Origin: Maratus speciosus
Taxonomy: Eukaryota; Arthropoda; Arachnida; Araneae; Salticidae
DNA length: 64,000 nt
Direction of reading: 5' to 3'
Assembly: GCA_963932465.1 (NCBI GenBank)
Contig: CAWVRF010001081.1
Location: 1-64,000, forward strand
The stretch's first letter is position 1. The number at the start of each line of letters is the position of its first letter. The position numbers and the translations under genes were made by a program. Positions 51,350-62,797 of the stretch are shown piece after piece. Under the pieces are notes generated by a model, which searched no databases, was not told the DNA's origin, and saw nothing but the letters and a program-made list of their open reading frames with translations.

Positions 51350-54300
51350 ACCGATGAAAACGATATTTTAATCGATATAAACCGATTGTTGGACAAAGTA
51401 AACAAAGGAAATGCCAGGTGGCGCCACGTGTTAGGCCAACAATGTAAACAAACAGAAACGCACGTGTTACCGATGAAAACGATATTTTAATCGATATAAA
51501 CCGATTGTTGCACAATGTAAACAAAGGAAACCTACAGAATGTAAACAAACAATGTAAACAAACAGAAACCGATTGTTGATTCGCATTCCAGTATTGTTGG
51601 AGCCCAACAAACAGATAGGTTGTTGTTATTGGATTGTTGGACAAAGAAACACCACGTGTTACCGATGAAAACGATATTTTAATCGATATAAACCGATTGT
51701 TGGACAAAGTAAACAAAGGAAATGCCAGGTGGCGCCACGTGTTAGGCCAACAATGTAAACAAACAGAAACGCACGTGTTACCGATGAAAACGATATTTTA
51801 ACCGATATAAACCGATTGTTGCACAATGTAAACAAAGGAAACCAACAGAATGTAAACAAACAATGTAAACAAACAGAAACCGATTGTTGATTCGCATTCC
51901 AGTATTGTTGGAGCCCAACAAACAGATAGGTTGTTGTTATTGGATTGTTGGACAAAGAAACACCACGTGTTACCGATGAAAACGATATTTTAATCGATAT
52001 AAACCGATTGTTGGACAAAGTAAACAAAGGAAATGCCAGGTGGCGCCACGTGTTAGGCCAACAATGTAAACAAACAGAAACGCACGTGTTACCGATGAAA
52101 ACGATATTTTAATCGATATAAACCGATTGTTGCACAATGTAAACAAAGGAAACCAACAGAATGTAAACAAACAATGTAAACAAACAGAAACCGATTGTTG
52201 ATTCGCATTCCAGTATTGTTGGAGCCCAACAAACAGATAGGTTGTTGTTATTGGATTGTTGGACAAAGAAACACCACGTGTTACCGATGAAAACTATATT
52301 TTAATCGATATAAACCGATTGTTGGACAAAGTAAACAAAGGAAATGCCAGGTGGCGCCACGTGTTAGGCCAACAATGTAAACAAACAGAAACGCACGTGT
52401 TACCGATGAAAACGATATTTTAATCGATATAAACCGATTGTTGCACAATGTAAACAAAGGAAACCAACAGAATGTAAACAAACAATGTAAACAAACAGAA
52501 ACCGATTGTTGATTCGCATTCCAGTATTGTTGGAGCCCAACAAACAGATAGGTTGTTTTTTATTGGATTGTTGGACAAAGAAACACCACGTGTTACCGAT
52601 GAAAACGATATTTTAATCGATATAAACCGATTGTTGGACAAAGTAAACAAAGGAAATGCCAGGTGGCGCCACGTGTTAGGCCAACAATGTAAACAAACAG
52701 AAACGCACGTGTTACCGATGAAAACGATATTTTAATCGATATAAACCGATTGTTGCACAATGTAAACAAAGGAAACCAACAGAATGTAAACAAACACTGT
52801 AAAAAAACAGAAACCGATTGTTGATTCGCATTCCAGTATTGTTGGAGCCCAACAAACAGATAGGTTGTTGTTATTGGATTGTTGGACAAAGAAACACCAC
52901 GTGTTACCGATGAAAACGATATTTTAATCGATATAAACCGATTGTTGGACAAAGTAAACAAAGGAAATGCCAGGTGGCGCCACGTGTTAGGCCAACAATG
53001 TAAACAAACAGAAACGCACGTGTTACCGATGAAAACGATATTTTAATCGATATAAACCGATTGTTGCACAATGTAAACAAAGGAAACCAACAGAATGTAA
53101 ACAAACAATGTAAACAAACAGAAACCGATTGTTGATTCGCATTCCAGTATTGTTGGAGCCCAACAAACAGATAGGTTGTTGTTATTGGATTGTTGGACAA
53201 AGAAACACCACGTGTTACCGATGAAAACGATATTTTAATCGATATAAACCGATTGTTGGACAAAGTAAACAAAGGAAATGCCAGGTGGCGCCACGTGTTA
53301 GGCCAACAATGTAAACAAACAGAAACGCACGTGTTACCGATGAAAACGATATTTTAATCGATATAAACCGATTGTTGCACAATGTAAACAAAGGAAACCA
53401 ACAGAATGTAAACAAACAATGTAAACAAACAATGTAAACAAACAGAAACCGATTGTTGATTCGCATTCCAGTATTGTTGGAGCCCAACAAACAGATAGGT
53501 TGTTGTTATTGGATTGTTGGACAAAGAAACACCACGTGTTACCGATGAAAACGATATTTTAATCGATATAAACCGATTGTTGGACAAAGTAAACAAAGGA
53601 AATGCCAGGTGGCGCCACGTGTTAGGCCAACAATGTAAACAAACAGAAACGCACGTGTTACCGATGAAAACGATATTTTAATCGATATAAACCGATTGTT
53701 GCACAATGTAAACAAAGGAAACCAACAGAATGTAAACAAACAATGTAAACAAACAGAAACCGATTGTTGATTCGCATTCCAGTATTGTTGGAGACCAACA
53801 AACAGATAGGTTGTTGTTATTGGATTGTTGGACAAAGAAACACCACGTGTTACCGATGAAAACGATATTTTAATCGATATAAACCGATTGTTGGACAAAG
53901 TAAACAAAGGAAATGCCAGGTGGCGCCACGTGTTAGGCCAACAATGTAAACAAACAGAAACGCACGTGTTACCGATGAAAACGATATTTTAATCGATATA
54001 AACCGATTGTTGCACAATGTAAACAAAGGAAACCAACAGAATGTAAACAAACAATGTAAACAAACAGAAACCGATTGTTGATTCGCATTCCAGTATTGTT
54101 GGAGCCCAGCAAACAGATAGGTTGTTGTTATTGGATTGTTGGACAAAGAAACACCACGTGTTACCGATGAAAACGATATTTTAATCGATATAAACCGATT
54201 GTTGGACAAAGTAAACAAAGGAAATGCCAGGTGGCGCCACGTGTTAGGCCAACAATGTAAACAAACAGAAACGCACGTGTTACCGATGAAAACGATATTT

Positions 54301-54473
54301 TAATCGATATAAACCGATTGTTGCACAATGTAAACAAAGGAAACCAACAGAATGTAAACAAACAATGTAAACAAACAGAAACCGATTGTTGATTCGCATT
54401 CCAGTATTGTTGGAGCCCAACAAACAGATAGGTTGTTGTTATTGGATTGTTGGACAAAGAAACACCACGTGTT
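51350..54473. repeat. Irregular domain 4, right part (10 units)
   Basis: Private variants include cctacagaatg (51350), ttttaaccgat (51661), a 1-bp insertion in ggttgttttttatt near 52556 (312-bp unit at 52283), cactgtaaaaaaacag (52595), the 324-bp unit (53217), agacc (53541) and cccagcaaac (53852). Some of these variants are also markers of other domains, which suggests that variants have been shuffled into this region. Confidence 0.8.
53217..53540. repeat. 324-bp unit with triplicated 13-bp word
   Basis: The word aatgtaaacaaac occurs three times in tandem at 53405-53417, 53418-53430 and 53431-53443, where the consensus has two copies. This is the only three-copy allele in the window, against fifteen one-copy alleles. 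Confidence 0.95.
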
Positions 54474-54784
54474 ACCGATGAAAACTATATTTTAATCGAT
54501 ATAAACCGATTGTTGGACAAAGTAAACAAAGGAAATGCCAGGTGGCGCCACGTGTTAGGCCAACAATGTAAACAAACAGAAACGCACGTGTTACCGATGA
54601 AAACGATATTTTAATTGATATAAACCGATTGTTGCACAATGTAAACAAAGGAAACCAACAGAATGTAAACAAACAATGTAAACAAACAGAAACCGATTGT
54701 TGATTCGCATTCCAGTATTGTTGGAGCCCAACAAACAGATAGGTTGTTGTTATTGGATTGTTGGACAAAGAAACACCACGTGTT

Positions 54785-57700
54785 ACCGATGAAAACGATA
54801 TTTTAATCGATATAAACCGATTGTTGGACAAAGTAAACAAAGGAAATGCCAGGTGGCGCCACGTGTTAGGCCAACAATGTAAACAAACAGAAACGCACGT
54901 GTTACCGATGAAAACGATATTTTAATCGATATAAACCGATTGTTGCACAATGTAAACAAAGGAAACCAACAGAATGTAAACAAACAATGTAAACAAACAG
55001 AAACCGATTGTTGATTCGCATTCCAGTATTGTTGGAGACCAACAAACAGATAGGTTGTTGTTATTGGATTGTTGGACAAAGAAACACCACGTGTTACCGA
55101 TGAAAACGATATTTTAATCGATATAAACCGATTGTTGGACAAAGTAAACAAAGGAAATGCCAGGTGGCGCCACGTGTTAGGCCAACAATGTAAACAAACA
55201 GAAACGCACGTGTTACCGATGAAAACGATATTTTAATCGATATAAACCGATTGTTGCACAATGTAAACAAAGGAAACCAACAGAATGTAAACAAACAATG
55301 TAAACAAACAGAAACCGATTGTTGATTCGCATTCCAGTATTGTTGGAGCCCAACAAACAGATAGGTTGTTGTTATTGGATTGTTGGACAAAGAAACACCA
55401 CGTGTTACCGATGAAAACGATATTTTAATCGATATAAACCGATTGTTGGACAAAGTAAACAAAGGAAATGCCAGGTGGCGCCACGTGTTAGGCCAACAAT
55501 GTAAACAAACAGAAACGCACGTGTTACCGATGAAAACGATATTTTAATCGATATAAACCGATTGTTGCACAATGTAAACAAAGGAAACCAACAGAATGTA
55601 AACAAACAATGTAAACAAACAGAAACCGATTGTTGATTCGCATTCCAGTATTGTTGGAGCCCAACAAACAGATAGGTTGTTGTTATTGGATTGTTGGACA
55701 AAGAAACACCACGTGTTACCGATGAAAACGATATTTTAATCGATATAAACCGATTGTTGTACAAAGTAAACAAAGGAAATGCCAGGTGGCGCCACGTGTT
55801 AGGCCAACAATGTAAACAAACAGAAACGCACGTGTTACCGATGAAAACGATATTTTAATCGATATAAACCGATTGTTGCACAATGTAAACAAAGGAAACC
55901 AACAGAATGTAAACAAACAATGTAAACAAACAGAAACCGATTGTTGATTCGCATTCCAGTATTGTTGGAGCCCAACAAACAGATAGGTTGTTGTTATTGG
56001 ATTGTTGGACAAAGAAACACCACGTGTTACCGATGAAAACTATATTTTAATCGATATAAACCGATTGTTGGACAAAGTAAACAAAGGAAATGCCAGGTGG
56101 CGCCACGTGTTAGGCCAACAATGTAAACAAACAGAAACGCACGTGTTACCGATGAAAACGATATTTTAATTGATATAAACCGATTGTTGCACAATGTAAA
56201 CAAAGGAAACCAACAGAATGTAAACAAACAATGTAAACAAACAGAAACCGATTGTTGATTCGCATTCCAGTATTGTTGGAGCCCAACAAACAGATAGGTT
56301 GTTGTTATTGGATTGTTGGACAAAGAAACACCACGTGTTACCGATGAAAACGATATTTTAATCGATATAAACCGATTGTTGGACAAAGTAAACAAAGGAA
56401 ATGCCAGGTGGCGCCACGTGTTAGGCCAACAATGTAAACAAACAGAAACGCACGTGTTACCGATGAAAACGATATTTTAATCGATATAAACCGATTGTTG
56501 CACAATGTAAACAAAGGAAACCAACAGAATGTAAACAAACACTGTAAACAAACAGAAACCGATTGTTGATTCGCATTCCAGTATTGTTGGAGCCCAACAA
56601 ACAGATAGGTTGTTGTTATTGGATTGTTGGACAAAGAAACACCACGTGTTACCGATGAAAACGATATTTTAATCGATATAAACCGATTGTTGGACAAAGT
56701 AAACAAAGGAAATGCCAGGTGGCGCCACGTGTTAGGCCAACAATGTAAACAAACAGAAACGCACGTGTTACCGATGAAAACGATATTTTAATCGATATAA
56801 ACCGATTGTTGCACAATGTAAACAAAGGAAACCAACAGAATGTATACAAACAATGTAAACAAACAGAAACCGATTGTTGATTCGCATTCCAGTATTGTTT
56901 GAGCCCAACAAACAGATAGGTTGTTGTTATTGGATTGTTGGACAAAGAAACACCACGTGTTACCGATGAAAACGATATTTTAATCGATATAAACCGATTG
57001 TTGGACAAAGTAAACAAAGGAAATGCCAGGTGGCGCCACGTGTTAGGCCAACAATGTAAACAAACAGAAACGCACGTGTTACCGATGAAAACGATATTTT
57101 AATCGATATAAACCGATTGTTGCACAATGTAAACAAAGGAAACCAACAGAATGTAAACAAACAATGTAAACAAACAGAAACCGATTGTTGATTCGCATTC
57201 CAGTATTGTTGGAGCCCAACAAACAGATAGGTTGTTGTTATTGGATTGTTGGACAAAGAAACACCACGTGTTACCGATGAAAACGATATTTTAATCGATA
57301 TAAACCGATTGTTGGACAAAGTAAACAAAGGAAATGCCAGGTGGCGCCACGTGTTAGGCCAACAATGTAAACAAACAGAAACGCACGTGTTACCGATGAA
57401 AACGATATTTTAATCGATATAAACCGATTGTTGCACAATGTAAACAAAGGAAACCAACAGAATGTAAACAAACAATGTAAACAAACAGAAACCGATTGTT
57501 GATTCGCATTCCAGTATTGTTGGAGCCCAACAAACAGATAGGTTGTTGTTATTGGATTGTTGGACAAAGAAACACCACGTGTTACCGATGAAAACGATAT
57601 TTTAATCGATATAAACCGATTGTTGGACAAAGTAAACAAAGGAAATGCCAGGTGGCGCCACGTGTTAGGCCAACAATGTAAACAAACAGAAACGCACGTG

Positions 57701-59760
57701 TTACCGATGAAAACGATATTTTAATCGATATAAACCGATTGTTGCACAATGTAAACAAAGGAAACCAACAGAATGTAAACAAACAATGTAAACAAACAGA
57801 AACCGATTGTTGATTCGCATTCCAGTATTGTTGGAGCCCAACAAACAGATAGGTTTTTGTTATTGGATTGTTGGACAAAGAAACACCACGTGTTACCGAT
57901 GAAAACGATATTTTAATCGATATAAACCGATTGTTGGACAAAGTAAACAAAGGAAATGCCAGGTGGCGCCACGTGTTAGGCCAACAATGTAAACAAACAG
58001 AAACGCACGTGTTACCGATGAAAACGATATTTTAATCGATATAAACCGATTGTTGCACAAAGTAAACAAAGGAAACCAACAGAATGTAAACAAACAATGT
58101 AAACAAACAGAAACCGATTGTTGATTCGCATTCCAGTATTGTTGGAGCCCAACAAACAGATAGGTTGTTGTTATTGGATTGTTGGACAAAGAAACACCAC
58201 GTGTTACCGATGAAAACGATATTTTAATCGATATAAACCGATTGTTGGACAAAGTAAACAAAGGAAATGCCAGGTGGCGCCACGTGTTAGGCCAACAATG
58301 TAAAAAAACAGAAACGCACGTGTTACCGATGAAAACGATATTTTAATCGATATAAACCGATTGTTGCACAATGTAAACAAAGGAAACCAACAGAATGTAA
58401 ACAAACAATGTAAACAAACAGAAACCGATTGTTGATTCGCATTCCAGTATTGTTGGAGCCCAACAAACAGATAGGTTGTTGTTATTGGATTGTTGGACAA
58501 AGAAACACCACGTGTTACCGATGAAAACGATATTTTAATCGATATAAACCGATTGTTGGACAAAGGAAACAAAGGAAATGCCAGGTGGTGCCACGTGTTA
58601 GGCCAACAATGTAAACAAACAGAAACGCACGTGTTACCGATGAAAACGATATTTTAATCGATATAAACCGATTGTTGCACAATGTAAACAAAGGAAACCA
58701 ACAGAATGTAAACAAACAATGTAAACAAACAGAAACCGATTGTTGATTCGCATTCCAGTATTGTTGGAGCCCAACAAACAGATAGGTTGTTGTTATTGGA
58801 TTGTTGGACAAAGAAACACCACGTGTTACCGATGAAAACGATATTTTAATCGATATAAACCGATTGTTGGACAAAGTAAACAAAGGAAATGCCAGGTGGC
58901 GCCACGTGTTAGGCCAACAATGTAAACAAACAGAAACGCACGTGTTACCGATGAAAACGATATTTTAATCGATATAAACCGATTGTTGCACAATGTAAAC
59001 AAAGGAAACCAACAGAATGTAAACAAACAATGTAAACAAACAGAAACCGATTGTTGATTCGCATTCCAGTATTGTTGGAGCCCAACAAACAGATAGGTTG
59101 TTGTTATTGGATTGTTGGACAAAGAAACACCACGTGTTACCGATGAAAACGATATTTTAATCGATATAAACCGATTGTTGGACAAAGTAAACAAAGGAAA
59201 TGCCAGGTAGCGCCACGTGTTAGGCCAACAATGTAAACAAACAGAAACGCACGTGTTACCGATGAAAACGATATTTTAATCGATATAAACCGATTGTTGC
59301 ACAATGTAAACAAAGGAAACCAACAGAATGTAAACAAACAATGTAAACAAACAGAAACCGATTGTTGATTCGCATTCCAGTATTGTTGGAGCCCAACAAA
59401 CAGATAGGTTGTTGTTATTGGATTTTTGGACAAAGAAACACCACGTGTTACCGATGAAAACGATATTTTAATCGATATAAACCGATTGTTGGACAAAGTA
59501 AACAAAGGAAATGCCAGGTGGCGCCACGTGTTAGGCCAACAATGTAAACAAACAGAAACGCACGTGTTACCGATGAAAACGATATTTTAATCGATATAAA
59601 CCGATTGTTGCACAATGTAAACAAAGGAAACCAACAGAATGTAAACAAACAATGTAAACAAACAGAAACCGATTGTTGATTCGCATTCCAGTATTGTTGG
59701 AGCCCAACAAACAGATAGGTTGTTGTTATTGGATTGTTGGACAAAGAAACACCACGTGTT
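54785..59760. repeat. 16-unit HOR copy 1 (4,976 bp)
   Basis: Markers: agacc (54785), two plain, gttgtacaaag (55718), actata/taattgat (56029), cactgtaaac (56340), tatacaaac with gtttgagccc (56651), two plain, ggtttttg (57584), gcacaaagtaaac (57895), tgtaaaaaaacag (58206), caaaggaaac/ggtggtgcc (58517), plain, tagcgcc/ggatttttgg (59139), plain (59450). All sixteen units are 311 bp, so the period is exactly 16 x 311. Confidence 0.84.
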
Positions 59761-62248
59761 ACCGATGAAAACGATATTTTAATCGATATAAACCGATTGT
59801 TGGACAAAGTAAACAAAGGAAATGCCAGGTGGCGCCACGTGTTAGGCCAACAATGTAAACAAACAGAAACGCACGTGTTACCGATGAAAACGATATTTTA
59901 ATCGATATAAACCGATTGTTGCACAATGTAAACAAAGGAAACCAACAGAATGTAAACAAACAATGTAAACAAACAGAAACCGATTGTTGATTCGCATTCC
60001 AGTATTGTTGGAGACCAACAAACAGATAGGTTGTTGTTATTGGATTGTTGGACAAAGAAACACCACGTGTTACCGATGAAAACGATATTTTAATCGATAT
60101 AAACCGATTGTTGGACAAAGTAAACAAAGGAAATGCCAGGTGGCGCCACGTGTTAGGCCAACAATGTAAACAAACAGAAACGCACGTGTTACCGATGAAA
60201 ACGATATTTTAATCGATATAAACCGATTGTTGCACAATGTAAACAAAGGAAACCAACAGAATGTAAACAAACAATGTAAACAAACAGAAACCGATTGTTG
60301 ATTCGCATTCCAGTATTGTTGGAGCCCAACAAACAGATAGGTTGTTGTTATTGGATTGTTGGACAAAGAAACACCACGTGTTACCGATGAAAACGATATT
60401 TTAATCGATATAAACCGATTGTTGGACAAAGTAAACAAAGGAAATGCCAGGTGGCGCCACGTGTTAGGCCAACAATGTAAACAAACAGAAACGCACGTGT
60501 TACCGATGAAAACGATATTTTAATCGATATAAACCGATTGTTGCACAATGTAAACAAAGGAAACCAACAGAATGTAAACAAACAATGTAAACAAACAGAA
60601 ACCGATTGTTGATTCGCATTCCAGTATTGTTGGAGCCCAACAAACAGATAGGTTGTTGTTATTGGATTGTTGGACAAAGAAACACCACGTGTTACCGATG
60701 AAAACGATATTTTAATCGATATAAACCGATTGTTGTACAAAGTAAACAAAGGAAATGCCAGGTGGCGCCACGTGTTAGGCCAACAATGTAAACAAACAGA
60801 AACGCACGTGTTACCGATGAAAACGATATTTTAATCGATATAAACCGATTGTTGCACAATGTAAACAAAGGAAACCAACAGAATGTAAACAAACAATGTA
60901 AACAAACAGAAACCGATTGTTGATTCGCATTCCAGTATTGTTGGAGCCCAACAAACAGATAGGTTGTTGTTATTGGATTGTTGGACAAAGAAACACCACG
61001 TGTTACCGATGAAAACTATATTTTAATCGATATAAACCGATTGTTGGACAAAGTAAACAAAGGAAATGCCAGGTGGCGCCACGTGTTAGGCCAACAATGT
61101 AAACAAACAGAAACGCACGTGTTACCGATGAAAACGATATTTTAATTGATATAAACCGATTGTTGCACAATGTAAACAAAGGAAACCAACAGAATGTAAA
61201 CAAACAATGTAAACAAACAGAAACCGATTGTTGATTCGCATTCCAGTATTGTTGGAGCCCAACAAACAGATAGGTTGTTGTTATTGGATTGTTGGACAAA
61301 GAAACACCACGTGTTACCGATGAAAACGATATTTTAATCGATATAAACCGATTGTTGGACAAAGTAAACAAAGGAAATGCCAGGTGGCGCCACGTGTTAG
61401 GCCAACAATGTAAACAAACAGAAACGCACGTGTTACCGATGAAAACGATATTTTAATCGATATAAACCGATTGTTGCACAATGTAAACAAAGGAAACCAA
61501 CAGAATGTAAACAAACACTGTAAACAAACAGAAACCGATTGTTGATTCGCATTCCAGTATTGTTGGAGCCCAACAAACAGATAGGTTGTTGTTATTGGAT
61601 TGTTGGACAAAGAAACACCACGTGTTACCGATGAAAACGATATTTTAATCGATATAAACCGATTGTTGGACAAAGTAAACAAAGGAAATGCCAGGTGGCG
61701 CCACGTGTTAGGCCAACAATGTAAACAAACAGAAACGCACGTGTTACGGAAGAAAACGATATTTTAATCGATATAAACCGATTGTTGCACAATGTAAACA
61801 AAGGAAACCAACAGAATGTATACAAACAATGTAAACAAACAGAAACCGATTGTTGATTCGCATTCCAGTATTGTTGGAGCCCAACAAACAGATAGGTTGT
61901 TGTTATTGGATTGTTGGACAAAGAAACACCACGTGTTACCGATGAAAACGATATTTTAATCGATATAAACCGATTGTTGGACAAAGTAAACAAAGGAAAT
62001 GCCAGGTGGCGCCACGTGTTAGGCCAACAATGTAAACAAACAGAAACGCACGTGTTACCGATGAAAACGATATTTTAATCGATATAAACCGATTGTTGCA
62101 CAATGTAAACAAAGGAAACCAACAGAATGTAAACAAACAATGTAAACAAACAGAAACCGATAGCTGATTCGCATTCCAGTATTGTTGGAGCCCAACAAAC
62201 AGATAGGTTGTTGTTATTGGATTGTTGGACAAAGAAACACCACGTGTT
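59761..62248. repeat. 16-unit HOR copy 2, first 8 units
   Basis: It repeats agacc (59761), two plain, gttgtacaaag (60694), actata/taattgat (61005), cactgtaaac (61316) and tatacaaac (61627), each exactly 4,976 bp after its counterpart. It then diverges: 61627 also has ttacggaagaaaacg and 61938 has ccgatagctgattcg. The rest of the 16-unit order is replaced by the 4-unit HOR. Confidence 0.82.
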
Positions 62249-62797
62249 ACCGATGAAAACGATATTTTAATCGATATAAACCGATTGTTGGACAAAGTAA
62301 ACAAAGGAAATGCCAGGTGGCGCCACGTGTTAGGCCAACAATGTAAACAAACAGAAACGCACGTGTTACCGATGAAAACGATATTTTAATCGATATAAAC
62401 CGATTGTTGGACAAAGTAAACAAAGTAAATGCCAGGTGGCGCCACGTGTTAGGCCAACAATGTAAACAAACAGAAACGCACGTGTTACCGATGAAAACGA
62501 TATTTTAATCGATATAAACCGATTGTTGGACAAAGTAAACAAAGGAAATGCCAGGTGGCGCCACGTGTTAGGCCAACAATGTAAACAAACAGAAACGCAC
62601 GTGTTACCGATGAAAACGATATTTTAATTGATATAAACCGATTGTTGCACAATGTAAACAAAGGAAACCAACAGAATGTAAACAAACAATGTAAACAAAC
62701 AGAAACCGATTGTTGATTCGCATTCCAGTATTGTTGGAGCCCAACAAACAGATAGGTTGTTGTTATTGGATTGTTGGACAAAGAAACACCACGTGTT
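61316..62797. repeat. Terminal 4-unit HOR copy 1 (1,482 bp)
   Basis: Three 311-bp units (61316 cactgtaaac; 61627 tatacaaac with ttacgga; 61938 with ccgatag) plus one 549-bp A-A-A-B unit (62249). It overlaps the tail of the 16-unit copy because the first units were recruited from it. All markers recur at +1,482 bp. Confidence 0.88.
62249..62797. repeat. A-A-A-B unit (549 bp)
   Basis: Subunits are A1 (62249-62367), A2 (62368-62486), A3 (62487-62605) and B (62606-62797). A2 carries a private change (caaagtaaatgcc for caaaggaaatgcc). B has the taattgat marker normally found just before the cactgtaaac unit, which shows where the exchange point joined the older order. Confidence 0.95.
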
